Below are positions 9,751 to 19,102 of a DNA stretch of 64,000 nucleotides, piece by piece. Every line of letters begins with the position of its first letter. Within the stretch, counting starts at the first letter, position 1. A program made the translations under genes and the position numbers. The notes under the pieces are model-generated. The model had not been told where the DNA came from, made no database searches, and saw nothing but the letters and a program-made list of their open reading frames with translations. Origin of the DNA: Marinomonas agarivorans (lineage in GTDB: Bacteria > Pseudomonadota > Gammaproteobacteria > Pseudomonadales > Marinomonadaceae); NCBI GenBank assembly GCA_002173415.2, contig NHNK02000005.1, forward strand, positions 122,259-186,258, read 5' to 3'.

Positions 9751-10803
9751 ATGATGGTTGTTCGTCCTATTCGAGCATCTGATTTAGATGCGCTTAAATA
9801 CATGGCTGAAAATGCTGGTGTGGGTTTCACTTCTTTGCCTGCTAACATTGATTTGTTGAAAAATAAAATCGCAGAGGCAGAAAAAGCATTTCAGTCCGAA
9901 GTAGACTTAAACCACAATCAGAGCTATCTCTTTGTGCTTGAAGATTTAGAAAACAAGCAAATTGCAGGGGTATGTGGCATTGAATCCGCATTAGGGTTGG
10001 ACTCTCCTTGGTACAACTATCACTTAGGTACCTTAGTACATGCTTCTCCTTCACTTAATGTTTATGGAAAAAGTAAAACCTTAACCCTAAGTAATGATCA
10101 CACTGGCTGTTCTGAATTGTGCACATTGTTCTTAGCACAAGATTACCGCCATAGTAAAAATGGTAGCCTATTATCAAAAAGCCGCTTCATGTTTATTGCC
10201 AACTATCCCCAACGTTTTAACTCACGCATTATTGCCGAAATGCGTGGCGTCAGTGACAGTGAAGGTAACTCACCGTTTTGGAACGGATTAGGCGCACACT
10301 TTTTTTCCATGCCATTTGCAAAAGCGGACTACTTATCAGGTTTAGGAAATAAAGCCTTTATCGCTGAATTGATGCCTAAGTTACCTATTTATATCAACCT
10401 TATGAGTGAGTCAGTTCAGGAAGTTATTGGTAAAGTACACGACAACACACTGCCTGCGTTACGTATGCTAGAAAGTGAAGGTTTTCAAAATCTAGGGTAT
10501 GTGGATATTTTTGATGGTGGCCCAACGATAGAAGCACATATTCATCATATTCGCGCTATCAATGAGAGCGCACTATTTACAGTTAATATCGTGAGTGAGG
10601 CAGAGTTCAAACAGCAGTTACAAGCAGATACGAGAACCCACAGTTTAATCAGTAACCAAGGTATTAACGATTATGCGTGTTTGCTGGCCGAAGTTGATCT
10701 TTCAAATGAAGAAAACCTACTACTCACTCAAGCAATGGCCGATGCACTAAATGTTAAGGCTGGAAGCTCTGTTAGAGCTGTAACAGTGAGTGCAAAAAAA
10801 TAA
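9751..10803 (+). CDS. astA: arginine N-succinyltransferase family protein
   Basis: AstA catalyses the first step of the arginine succinyltransferase pathway, moving succinyl from succinyl-CoA to arginine, and in some relatives to ornithine. The start RPIRASDLDALKYMAENAGVGFTSLP is characteristic, as are LGTLVHASPSLNVY and LFLAQDYRHSKNGSLLSKSRFMF. The 350 residues fit the family. An adjacent ATG one codon later is also usable, and AGGTGG lies upstream. The other ast genes are not in this window; instead a CtlX-like hydrolase follows 60-75 bases later. Whether arginine or ornithine is the true substrate cannot be told here. Confidence 0.88.
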   Translation: MMVVRPIRASDLDALKYMAENAGVGFTSLPANIDLLKNKIAEAEKAFQSEVDLNHNQSYLFVLEDLENKQIAGVCGIESALGLDSPWYNYHLGTLVHASPSLNVYGKSKTLTLSNDHTGCSELCTLFLAQDYRHSKNGSLLSKSRFMFIANYPQRFNSRIIAEMRGVSDSEGNSPFWNGLGAHFFSMPFAKADYLSGLGNKAFIAELMPKLPIYINLMSESVQEVIGKVHDNTLPALRMLESEGFQNLGYVDIFDGGPTIEAHIHHIRAINESALFTVNIVSEAEFKQQLQADTRTHSLISNQGINDYACLLAEVDLSNEENLLLTQAMADALNVKAGSSVRAVTVSAKK

Positions 10804-10877
10804 AGATGCATACAGAAGTATGTCCTTTCAACGATCAATTTAAGTGGCGATAGTTAATTTATTAAGTGACAAAATAT

Positions 10878-11822
10878 ATGACAGACTTACATCCCCAATT
10901 AGCAAATGCATTAGTAATGGTTCGCCCAGTAGATTTTGGCTTCAACGAAGAGACAGCGTTGGATAATGAGTTTCAGCATAAACCCTCTAACGCCAACCAA
11001 GTAAGAGAAAACGCGTTAGTCGAATTTGATAACATGGTGACTAACTTAAGAGCTGCCGGGATTACTGTATTAGTGCTTGAAAAAAATGAAAATCAAGCCG
11101 TGACGCCAGATGCCGTTTTCCCAAATAACTGGTTTTCAACAAACCAAAAAGGTGACTTAATTGTTTACCCTATGTTTGCCGAAAATCGACGTCAAGAAAG
11201 ACGAATTGATGAGCTAGAAGCGTTATTAGCACATCACAACTATCAGGTGAATCAACGTCAAATTTTAGGTGACTTAAATGAAAAAGAGCGAATTTTAGAA
11301 GGCACTGGCGTACTGGTTATTGATCATGAACAAGGTACACTTTACGCCTCTGAATCTGAACGCTGCCATCCTGAGCAGTTAGCTCATTTCCAAACGAAAC
11401 ATGGTTACAAAAAGAGCTATCTTTTCCAAACAAAAAGCAGTAAAGGCAAACCTATTTACCACACCAATGTCATGATGAGTGTTGGACGTGGATTTGCGGT
11501 TATTTGCAATGAGTGTTTTGCTAATCCTGATGAATATCAGCAAGTCAAACAGGCCCTCTCACAAACCAGAGAAGTCATTGAAATTTCTCTACGACAAATG
11601 GAGCAGCACTTTTGCGGTAATATATTGCATGTCTGCAATAACGAAGGTGAACCGCTTATTGTTATGTCGCAACAAGCTTATGATGGGTTTAATGCGTTGC
11701 AAAAAGCGAGTCTGGAAAAATATGGTCGTTTATTGCCTAATCCGATCAATACGATTGAAGATGTTGGCGGCGGTAGTGCCCGCTGTATGATTGCTGAGGT
11801 TTTTTTACCGAGTCTAAACTAA
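10878..11822 (+). CDS. ctlX: citrulline/arginine hydrolase of the CtlX (amidinotransferase) family
   Basis: The protein belongs to the guanidino-group modifying superfamily (arginine deiminase/amidinotransferase fold). Expected catalytic elements are present: DAVFPNNW (Asp), LEGTG (Glu), YHTNVMM (His) and a C-terminal GGGSARCMIAEVFLP (Cys). CtlX-type members hydrolyse citrulline to ornithine. The gene probably forms a unit with the astA homologue just upstream. The frame is open from a GTG at 10866, but ATG at 10878 gives MTDLHPQLANALVMVRP, a more usual start. Substrate choice between citrulline, arginine and a related guanidino compound is inference. Confidence 0.78.
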   Translation: MTDLHPQLANALVMVRPVDFGFNEETALDNEFQHKPSNANQVRENALVEFDNMVTNLRAAGITVLVLEKNENQAVTPDAVFPNNWFSTNQKGDLIVYPMFAENRRQERRIDELEALLAHHNYQVNQRQILGDLNEKERILEGTGVLVIDHEQGTLYASESERCHPEQLAHFQTKHGYKKSYLFQTKSSKGKPIYHTNVMMSVGRGFAVICNECFANPDEYQQVKQALSQTREVIEISLRQMEQHFCGNILHVCNNEGEPLIVMSQQAYDGFNALQKASLEKYGRLLPNPINTIEDVGGGSARCMIAEVFLPSLN

Positions 11823-12005
11823 CTTAGCTAAGCTTTTATTAAGGCGTTCAGTTTTTTTAGTTGAACTTTTTCTTCTTAATTTTTCTGCCTAGTTTCTGGA
11901 TACTGGTAACCTAATAAGATAGAGAATATATTTTTAGACATCTATCTTTAAATACTTATCTTTAAATATTGAACTTTGGTTATCTTATTAAGGAAGGCTC
12001 AAGTC

Positions 12006-12425
12006 ATGTGGCAACAAAAACAGATACAACTGGCGGCAAAACAGCGAGGTTTTCACCTTATTACTAGCGCTATTGAGCAGGCACTTAATGAGATGCACTA
12101 TATCGATATAGGATTATTGCATCTGCAATTAATGCATACCTCTGCTTCTCTGACCTTAAACGAAAATGCAGACCCACTTGTTCGTGCTGATATGGAAGCA
12201 CATTTCTGCCATATGGTGCCAGAAAATCAGCCCTACTACCGACATACCTATGAAGGGCCAGATGATATGCCGGCCCATATCAAAAGCAGTTTATTAGGCA
12301 CATCGTTAATGATCCCAATTCATGATGGAGTCTTGGCCCTGGGTACTTGGCAAGGCATTTATCTTGGCGAACATCGTGATATAGCAACGAGCCGAACTGT
12401 CTTGCTAACGCTTCAAGGCCAGTGA
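12006..12425 (+). CDS. yjbQ: YjbQ family protein (UPF0047)
   Basis: This 139-residue protein matches the YjbQ/UPF0047 family. It shows the conserved [20 protein letters not shown] segment and the C-terminal [14 protein letters not shown] with family His and Glu residues. E. coli YjbQ can supply weak thiamin phosphate synthase activity, but the physiological role is unclear. The ATG at 12006 is chosen because AAGGAAGG lies upstream and the resulting length equals the family norm; the frame is open ten codons further. A bidirectional terminator follows. Confidence 0.88.
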   Translation: MWQQKQIQLAAKQRGFHLITSAIEQALNEMHYIDIGLLHLQLMHTSASLTLNENADPLVRADMEAHFCHMVPENQPYYRHTYEGPDDMPAHIKSSLLGTSLMIPIHDGVLALGTWQGIYLGEHRDIATSRTVLLTLQGQ

Positions 12426-12463
12426 TGGGAAATTATTTTTGTTAATTTTTAAAGCAGAGATAT

Positions 12464-12504
12464 AAAAAAAGCCAAAGACCGCATTTAACAGTCTTTGACT
12501 TTTT
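12464..12504. terminator. bidirectional terminator
   Basis: The arms AAAAAGCCAAAGAC and GTCTTTGACTTTTT pair with a single mismatch around an 11-base loop. A and T tracts on both sides suit the convergent yjbQ and small periplasmic gene. Confidence 0.8.
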
Positions 12505-12575
12505 CACTTTTTCGCTCGCAACAAGATTTAACATTCTTGAATAGAAACGAAAGGGTTGAAACGAAAATCCAGTGA

Positions 12576-12833
12576 TTAACGTGCTGCGTCAAAAGCGCTT
12601 TGTAGGTCAGCGTAGTGCTCTTTTAATGCTTTCTCTTCTAAGTAAAGGTTAGACGTTGCAACGTCAGACGCTTTATTAAATTCGATGCCTTGCGCTGTTA
12701 GGTTTTTCTCTAAAGATGCGATGCCCGCTTTCAAGCTTCTTACTTCTTCACGTTTGGTGTCGTCGTTTGCGAAAGACACAGCAGAAACAGATAGAGCCGC
12801 AACAGATAACGCTACAGTGAATACATTTTTCAT
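12576..12833 (-). CDS. small periplasmic protein of unknown function
   Basis: This 85-residue product starts with a clear signal peptide (MKNVFTVALSVAALSVSAVSFA, written as residues 1-22) with likely cleavage after SFA, leaving about 63 residues. The mature part is helical and charged, with possible coiled coil in EVRSLKAGIASLEKNL and YLEEKALKEHYADLQSAF. It should be exported to the periplasm. No cysteine is present and no family was recognised. The gene stands alone. The signal peptide and the terminator beyond its stop codon support it being real. Confidence 0.75.
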   Translation of the reverse strand: MKNVFTVALSVAALSVSAVSFANDDTKREEVRSLKAGIASLEKNLTAQGIEFNKASDVATSNLYLEEKALKEHYADLQSAFDAAR

Positions 12834-13178
12834 AATACATACCTAATTAATTGGTTAATTCGTTAAATTATCTTTTAATACATTTCGTTAAACGTTTTTA
12901 AAAGAAGGGCTTGCGCCCTGTCGATGAAGTGAATAATAGAGCAATTAAAAAAGAATAAAATACCTTGGGCGTTGCTTCCCCAGTCTTTACCGATTAGCTG
13001 CTAAAAGGTGCATAATTACTGAATTGTGGCGCTTTTGTGTATAAGTTATGCATAAAGGTAACAAGTGCGTAAATTGCACAAGCATTAGGTAAGAAATACG
13101 CCCAGAAAATGTATCCACACTTTCTTTCACTATGATGATATTGGCTTTTCTGTGTGCTACCTTATCTAGTGTTGCTTT

Positions 13179-13244
13179 ATTGAAAGCAACGCGCATCGAA
13201 ATTGAAAGCAGTGCACATTGAAATGGAAAGTAATATGCATTTAA
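13179..13244 (+). repeat. three imperfect 22-base tandem repeats
   Basis: Successive units begin ATTGAAAGCAACGCGCAT, ATTGAAAGCAGTGCACAT and ATGGAAAGTAATATGCAT, each ending in a purine-rich tail. They lie upstream of the transglutaminase-like gene and are not coding in any supported frame. Confidence 0.7.
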
Positions 13245-13261
13245 ACACATGCCGTTAGGCG

Positions 13262-13312
13262 ACTATTTACGTTGCATAACTATTTGCTTTGTATAAGTAT
13301 TTACTTTGTATA
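13262..13312 (+). repeat. three imperfect 17-base tandem repeats
   Basis: The units are ACTATTTACGTTGCATA, ACTATTTGCTTTGTATA and AGTATTTACTTTGTATA, head to tail. They sit about 170 bases before the next gene, where a regulator could bind in series. The function is inferred only from position. Confidence 0.7.
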
Positions 13313-13481
13313 AAAGTATCGTTCCAAGTTAGCGAAAAAGGAGCTCCCAATTGAAAAGGAACATAGCAAAAAATATTTTTTTACTGTTTGTTTTTTGTTG
13401 GTTTGTGGCGTGTTTTGCTTTTTTGCTGTTATCCTAGCTCTCCGTTCTTATCTATCCGCCAATGTTTCATTTAGGTTGTTT

Positions 13482-15251
13482 ATGAAAAATAAAGCGCTTT
13501 TTTCTATCAGTGTGTTTATCTTGCCTGCTGTGTTTTCTGTGCCATTGTCAGCGCAAGATAATGACGTTAATTCCAAATTTGACCCTAATAGCAGTTTATC
13601 TGCTTATGAAGCTTATATTCGTGGACAGAAAGCTGATTTTGATCGCTATAAAGAGGAACATGAGAAGTTTTTATCTGCATTACAACAAGAGTGGCAAGAC
13701 TATAAAGCAATGAAGGGTTTTGTGCGTGATGAAGCACCAAAATTGCCTTCTGCCCCAGTGCGAAAAAACAGTGTAGTGCGTCCGATTGAACAACCTCATC
13801 AAACACCAAAAGTAGTAGAAGCAATCACGCCCTCTACCGCTGAAACACCTTTTGTAGCACACGAACCTGTAAGTGTGCGGCCTAGTAAAGTAAGGCCTTC
13901 GTTACCCAAAACTGCTAAGCCGTTACCAGAAACTAGTGCGGAGTTACCAGAAATTAGTGCGGAGTTACCAGCAACTCAAGTTGGTATTCCCACGACAGAG
14001 ATAGGCATAGGGGAAGGCGAAACTCCCAGTCTGTCAACAAAGAACCCTATTGCAAACCGTACGCAAAACGAAAAAGCTGCGCCTTCCTTAAAAGAAACGC
14101 CATTAATAGCAGAACACCCATTAGTAGAAAAAAAACCGCTAGCAGCCTCTAGCTCTAATACTGAGCAGCAGCAATCTAACAAAGAGACAGAGAAACAAGA
14201 AGAAACAAGCGTCGCGGACCAACAAGAACAGGGCTTTCTTTTTTATGGCCAACAAATTTTGTTGTCTCCTTTGCCAAAAGTAACGCTAGCAGGGCGGTCT
14301 GAAAAAGCCTTACACAATTATTGGGCTGCTAACGCTCAAGCGAATTATGAACCTATTCTGACGTCTTTACAGCGTTTGAAGAAAGAGTTGGCTTTATCTG
14401 ATTGGGCACTCTATCTATTGACTCAAGCCTATATAAAGCAACACTGGCAAGACGAAAATCAAGTTATCGCCGCTAGTTGGTTTTTACTGAACAATTTAGG
14501 CTATGAAGCTCGTATTGCTAATGGGGATACATCATTAATTTTAATGATGACCGCAAGGCAAACACTATTTGGCATGCCTTATTATCCTATAGATGGTAAA
14601 CGTTATTATCATCTTGCCGGAGCGGTGTCGAAAAATATTCGCTCTTATGCAGGTGAATTTAGCCGCCGTAACGTGCCGCTAAACATGTCGTTTGATAAAA
14701 CCTTAAAAACGGTCGCCTCAATTCAATATCGCAATGTTAAAACACGTCTTAACAATGGACAGGAAGTCATACTTAAATTGCCTTATGATTTGCAACGGGT
14801 GAATTATTTGGCCACTTATCCGCAGTTAGATTTACGTTATTATTTTTCAGCACCTGTTGACCCTGTTACAGCTAAAGGGCTGCAATCTCAAATTCCAAAT
14901 TTACTAGTTGGTTCAAAAGACAAGCAGGTGTCTCAACTTTTACATTTGATTCATGAATCTTTTCCTTACGCTGTTGATAAACAGCAATTTGGCTATGAAA
15001 ACTACTTAACGGTTGAGGAATCCTTGCACTACCAAGCATCAGATTGCGAAGATCGATCGGTTTTGTTTGCTTGGTTGGCAAAAAATTTACTGCAAGAACC
15101 TGTGGTTGCTTTGGAATATGAAGGGCACGTCGCAACGGCATTAACACGTGATGGCAGATTGGTGTCCGCGGATCCAACGTACATTGGCGCTAATTTGGGC
15201 GATATTATGCCGAACTTCAGTGGTGTGCAGCCAAAAGTCATTCGTTTTTAA
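13482..15251 (+). CDS. secreted transglutaminase-like protein
   Basis: The start is set at the ATG at 13482 because it yields a signal peptide (MKNKALFSISVFILPAVF, then SVPLSA before QDN). Upstream in-frame codons look non-coding. The mature protein has a helical segment (about 30-80), a Pro/Ser/Glu-rich linker (about 85-250) with a repeated ELPE(I/T)SA motif, and a C-terminal transglutaminase/protease-fold domain. In that domain Cys522 (CEDRSVLFAWLA), His549 (GHVATAL) and Asp564 (ADPTY) form the expected triad. A periplasmic peptidase or crosslinking role is possible. The exact family and substrate were not recognised. Confidence 0.72.
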   Translation: MKNKALFSISVFILPAVFSVPLSAQDNDVNSKFDPNSSLSAYEAYIRGQKADFDRYKEEHEKFLSALQQEWQDYKAMKGFVRDEAPKLPSAPVRKNSVVRPIEQPHQTPKVVEAITPSTAETPFVAHEPVSVRPSKVRPSLPKTAKPLPETSAELPEISAELPATQVGIPTTEIGIGEGETPSLSTKNPIANRTQNEKAAPSLKETPLIAEHPLVEKKPLAASSSNTEQQQSNKETEKQEETSVADQQEQGFLFYGQQILLSPLPKVTLAGRSEKALHNYWAANAQANYEPILTSLQRLKKELALSDWALYLLTQAYIKQHWQDENQVIAASWFLLNNLGYEARIANGDTSLILMMTARQTLFGMPYYPIDGKRYYHLAGAVSKNIRSYAGEFSRRNVPLNMSFDKTLKTVASIQYRNVKTRLNNGQEVILKLPYDLQRVNYLATYPQLDLRYYFSAPVDPVTAKGLQSQIPNLLVGSKDKQVSQLLHLIHESFPYAVDKQQFGYENYLTVEESLHYQASDCEDRSVLFAWLAKNLLQEPVVALEYEGHVATALTRDGRLVSADPTYIGANLGDIMPNFSGVQPKVIRF

Positions 15252-15329
15252 TTTATTGGATATACTGTTATAGGTTTACTTTGCTTTATTCTAGAAAAAC
15301 CTATTGCAATAGTTAAAGAGAGAAAAAGT

Positions 15330-15851
15330 ATGATTAGTCATATAGACCATATTGTTTTAACGGTAACGGACATTGATAAATCGGTCGAATTTTTCGCAAC
15401 CACCTTGGGCATGACACCTATTACTTATGCCAATGGGCGTCAAGCAGTGGCATTTGGTACCCAAAAAATTAACTTTCAATTAGTCGGTGAGGAAGTTAGA
15501 AACCATGCGTTGGAGGGCTCAGGTGATGTTTGTTTTATTGCCGAAGTTGGTATCGAACAGATGTTGGCACATTTAGCTGCGTTGGATATCACAATATTGG
15601 AAGGACCTGTTACGAAAAATGGTGCTCAAGGAGAAATTCAATCTATCTACTTTAATGATTTGGACAATAATCTGATTGAAATTGGCTTTTACCCACAAGA
15701 AAATGTAACAACAAATGCAACCAAGTCGCAGAAAGCAAGCAGTAAGACAAAGGGAAGCGGTGATACAGAAAAATCACCCTCAACGAAAAGTACCACGGCA
15801 AAATCCAGTAAGCCACGCAGCAAAAAAAGCACGACAAAAACCAAAAATTAA
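15330..15851 (+). CDS. VOC superfamily protein with a basic low-complexity tail
   Basis: Residues 1-124 form a single vicinal-oxygen-chelate domain: HIDHIVLTVTDIDKSVEFFA opens it and IYFNDLDNNLIEIGFY closes it, with metal-ligand candidates His7 and the terminal Glu. Such small members resemble those annotated as glyoxalase-like or 'virulence' VOC proteins, usually metal-dependent lyases or dioxygenases. Residues from about 126 to 173 are a Lys/Ser/Thr-rich tail (KSSKPRSKKSTTKTK) that resembles histone-like or AlgP-type tails and is unusual here. It could bind nucleic acid or polyanions. The gene converges on recQ, only 7 bases apart. Confidence 0.8.
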   Translation: MISHIDHIVLTVTDIDKSVEFFATTLGMTPITYANGRQAVAFGTQKINFQLVGEEVRNHALEGSGDVCFIAEVGIEQMLAHLAALDITILEGPVTKNGAQGEIQSIYFNDLDNNLIEIGFYPQENVTTNATKSQKASSKTKGSGDTEKSPSTKSTTAKSSKPRSKKSTTKTKN

Positions 15852-15858
15852 GTTAACT

Positions 15859-17799
15859 CTATTCGAGATTCGTCGTTTCCAGAGCTTGGCGAATCTCTTG
15901 ATAACCGAGATGTTGATAACGCCCAAACCCAGTTAATTGTCGCGCTCGACACTTTGTCAAATAGGGGCTGGTTATGCCAGCTAAAAACCGACATTGTATG
16001 GTCAATGAAAACTCAATTTCTGGTAAAGATAGGTGAGTGATAAAGGCTTGTTTTAACTCCGCCAAATCTTTTTTAACGCTCTTTTCATTCCATTCACCAC
16101 GTGCAACATTTTCATTGCGTAAATACACTTTGTGACCACGACAAGAAGAGCAATGACCACAAGCCTGTGGGGCGTTTGTATCGCCAAAGTAAGTTGCTAG
16201 AGCTTGATTCAAACAGGCAGAGTGTTGAAAGAAATGAAGTAAATAATGGATACGTTTTATCTCACTGTTTTCTTTTGCTAAAAAATACTCGGCCAGTTGC
16301 CGGCTTGTGTTCTCGATATCAAGGGAAGGCGTAACCTGATAAACCTGCGTGAGTTGCTTGGTTTCTAACTCAATCATGTGTTGTTCATGCAAATAATTAA
16401 GCGCCTTAATAGCACGCTCCCTTGCCTCTGGTTGCCATTGGCTAAAATCGGGTTCGCCCCAAATACGTTTAAATGACGTTGCCTGCAAAATATTCGTGAC
16501 AAATTTCGCTCGCTCAGGATCAAATGAAGTTAGGATTGTGTCTTCTGTGGATAATAATTTATAGCGGTACTGAGCATAGTAGGAATATTTGGCGTTAATG
16601 ATGCCCATGAGTTCCAATTGCACTAATAATGTTTTTAAAGGCAGTTGACGAATATCGGTCATATTACTGAGAGCAAGTAATTGTGTTTCCCACTCGCCTT
16701 GTTGATTTGTGTTTTCTGCAATATGACACAGCGCCTTGTTTATTGCGCTTGGCTCTGGTGTGTCACCATAAACAAAGTTTTCTAAAGTGGCGAGACCATC
16801 AAGGCTGGCGAGAGTGATGCATTGAGCCGGTAATCCATCTCGACCTGCTCGGCCAATTTCCTGACTGTAATTTTCAATCGACTTAGGTAAGTCGTAATGA
16901 ATAATGGTGCGAATATCGGCTTTGTCGACTCCCATACCAAAGGCAATTGTGGCAACAACGTAATATAGGCTGCCAGTCATAAAAGCCTGTTGGACAGCTT
17001 CTCTTTGCTTATTCTGTAAACCGGCATGGTAAGCCTGTGCTGTAACGCCTTGTTCGTTAAGCCATTGGGTAAGACTTTCGGCGCTGTGCTGGAGGGTGAC
17101 ATATATAATGGATGGTGTTTTACGGCTTTGTAATTGTTGTAATAAATATTGCCTCTTTTCATTATGGGAAGGGCTAAAAATCGCTAAATCTAAATTGGGT
17201 CGATAAAAACCTGTTTGCACAATATGTTCATTGGCGATGGCGAATTTATTGGCCATATCGGTTTTTACTGCGGGGGTGGCGGTAGCGGTTAATAGCAACA
17301 CTTGGGGAATATGAAACGCTTGTTGGTACGACGGCAGTTTTAAATAATCTGGTCGAAAATTATGCCCCCATTCAGAAATGCAGTGGGCCTCGTCAACTAC
17401 TAATAAAGACAGTTTGATATTTTGTAAAAAGTAACGAAAATTTTCGTTGTTAAACCGTTCAACAGATACCATTAAAATGCGAATCTTGCCTTGTCTTACT
17501 TGCTGCATGATAGCTCTGTTTTCATCAATAGATTGCGTTGAATCTAAACTGGCCGCAGCAATGCCTTTACTCACTAAAAAATCAATTTGATCCTTGATCA
17601 GCGCTAATAACGGTGAGACTACCAAGGTAACGCCTTCGAGTTGCATGGCACAAAACTGATAACATAAGGATTTACCTGAACCTGTAGGGAAAATCGCCAA
17701 ACTGGAATGGCCTGATAATATGTGCTCAACAACTTGTTTTTGACCGGCCCTAAAACCATCAAAGCCAAACTGTTGCTGTAGTAACATGTTAAGGTTCAT
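15859..17799 (-). CDS. recQ: RecQ family ATP-dependent DNA helicase
   Basis: This 646-residue superfamily 2 helicase has Walker A FPTGSGKSLCYQ near 38-49, a DEAH box with the RecQ-specific aromatic-rich loop (DEAHCISEWGHNFRPDY near 136-152) and motif VI QEIGRAGRDG. A zinc-binding module follows near 546-556 (ACGHCSSCRG). RecQ unwinds DNA 3' to 5' in recombination and fork repair. The C-terminus is winged-helix-like, but no clear HRDC domain is seen, so it may be a RecQ-like paralogue and not the main recQ. A second Met at codon 5 is an alternative start. Confidence 0.88.
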   Translation of the reverse strand: MNLNMLLQQQFGFDGFRAGQKQVVEHILSGHSSLAIFPTGSGKSLCYQFCAMQLEGVTLVVSPLLALIKDQIDFLVSKGIAAASLDSTQSIDENRAIMQQVRQGKIRILMVSVERFNNENFRYFLQNIKLSLLVVDEAHCISEWGHNFRPDYLKLPSYQQAFHIPQVLLLTATATPAVKTDMANKFAIANEHIVQTGFYRPNLDLAIFSPSHNEKRQYLLQQLQSRKTPSIIYVTLQHSAESLTQWLNEQGVTAQAYHAGLQNKQREAVQQAFMTGSLYYVVATIAFGMGVDKADIRTIIHYDLPKSIENYSQEIGRAGRDGLPAQCITLASLDGLATLENFVYGDTPEPSAINKALCHIAENTNQQGEWETQLLALSNMTDIRQLPLKTLLVQLELMGIINAKYSYYAQYRYKLLSTEDTILTSFDPERAKFVTNILQATSFKRIWGEPDFSQWQPEARERAIKALNYLHEQHMIELETKQLTQVYQVTPSLDIENTSRQLAEYFLAKENSEIKRIHYLLHFFQHSACLNQALATYFGDTNAPQACGHCSSCRGHKVYLRNENVARGEWNEKSVKKDLAELKQAFITHLSLPEIEFSLTIQCRFLAGITSPYLTKCRARQLTGFGRYQHLGYQEIRQALETTNLE

Positions 17800-17954
17800 A
17801 CATATCCTTTAAGCGGGACTCATGTTTTGAGTTACTCTACTGATGAGACGGTGATTGGTTTGTTGATTTTGGCTTTTCACTGTTTTGTTCTTCCATAGTT
17901 TTTGCTTTCCATGATCTTAATTTTTTTAGGCTAGGAGAAATGGCAGCAGACATC

Positions 17955-18944
17955 TTATTTCATGCACGAATAGGTTGATGCTAATTGTCCCCAATTCTCA
18001 AGAATGAGCTGCAAATCCTTCACTAGGTTTATCCAGTAGTCTTCTTCTTTGAACCAAGGAAAAGCACTAGGAAAAGCAGGGTCTTGCCAGCGTTGATCAA
18101 GCCAAGCAGCATATTGGAGCAAGCGAGAGGCTTTTAACGTGTCGATTAAATGCAACTCCTGTTGGTTAAAAGGGCAATAACACTCATAGCCTTCGATTAA
18201 CTCATCTAGTTGCTGTTGCTGTTGTGCTAGCGTGCCAGATAAATGTAACCACAAATCCTGAATTGCTGGGCCGGTTTTCGAGTCATCAAAATCCAAGATG
18301 GTCATAGTATCTTGATTTACTAATAAATTGCCTCGATGACTGTCTGCATGAATAGGGTGATAGATGATTTGGTTAAGACTATCTTGTGTCTTTTGTACTT
18401 TTTGTATGAGAGTTTTTTCTAATTCTTGTAATTGCGTTAGATGTTTTTTAGGGATAAACGTGTTTTGACTGATTTGTGCAAATGCGAGCTGGATATCTTG
18501 AATTGGGTTAATCGTTGGCCGTGTTTGGTAAGTTTGGCCTTGCATGACTTTGTGTAATTGGCCTATTAGCTCCCCTGTGGCAAATAGGTGTGCCATATTA
18601 TCGCCTTCTGGTGCTTGCCCAATGTGTTTATCGTATAAACAAAAAGCAAAGCCATCATAAGAGAACAGAGTGTCACCTTGTACTTCTTTTGGGGCGATGA
18701 CATCAAGATTCGCAGCTTTAAGGCATTGCAGCAGTTGATGTTCTTCCATGATTTGCGCCTGACTCCAGCGGTTTGGACGATAAAACTTAGCAATAAGTGG
18801 CGCTTCATCTTCGATGCCGACTTGATAAACTCGATTCTCATAACTATTAAGAGGATAGATACGAGCATCAGACCAGAACCCCAGACTTTCAATGGCGGCA
18901 ATAATAAAATCGGGTGTTAACTGTGAAAATGGATGTGCTGACAT
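17955..18944 (-). CDS. srkA: stress response kinase SrkA (YihE)
   Basis: SrkA is an APH/RIO-fold Ser/Thr kinase that limits MazF-linked death during stress. The 329 residues match the E. coli protein in length. The start shows LTPDFIIAAIESLGFWSDAR, followed by LNSYENRVYQVG. The catalytic loop is HADSHRGNLL near 199-208 and the metal-binding DFDDS lies near 218-222. The protein should be cytosolic. It stands alone between recQ and an ABC exporter gene. Confidence 0.93.
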   Translation of the reverse strand: MSAHPFSQLTPDFIIAAIESLGFWSDARIYPLNSYENRVYQVGIEDEAPLIAKFYRPNRWSQAQIMEEHQLLQCLKAANLDVIAPKEVQGDTLFSYDGFAFCLYDKHIGQAPEGDNMAHLFATGELIGQLHKVMQGQTYQTRPTINPIQDIQLAFAQISQNTFIPKKHLTQLQELEKTLIQKVQKTQDSLNQIIYHPIHADSHRGNLLVNQDTMTILDFDDSKTGPAIQDLWLHLSGTLAQQQQQLDELIEGYECYCPFNQQELHLIDTLKASRLLQYAAWLDQRWQDPAFPSAFPWFKEEDYWINLVKDLQLILENWGQLASTYSCMK

Positions 18945-19102
18945 GGTGTGTATTCAATACCTTATAAAAGCTGGGGTGTTGTTGTCATCATAGCAAGCTA
19001 CATTGTATGAGTGATAGCAGAAGTAACAAGTTTGCTGTGCTTCTTTCTATGAACCTTCTTTCTATGCTGGTTTGTATTATTTTTTAATAGATAAGGTTTT
19101 TT

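Larger units (their letters stand above)
12834..13481. other. long intergenic region with imperfect tandem repeats
   Basis: About 650 bases separate two divergent exported-protein genes. Minus-strand open frames here have no ribosome site or family resemblance. Two sets of degenerate tandem repeats occur: three 22-base units at 13179-13244 and three 17-base units at 13262-13312. An AAAAAGGAGCTCCC element near 13336 resembles a ribosome site but leads to no convincing gene. Promoters for both neighbours are expected. Confidence 0.6.

Noticed and set aside
12987-13250. 87-codon minus-strand open frame
   Set aside because: It has no ribosome site, odd composition and no family resemblance, and it covers the tandem-repeat region.
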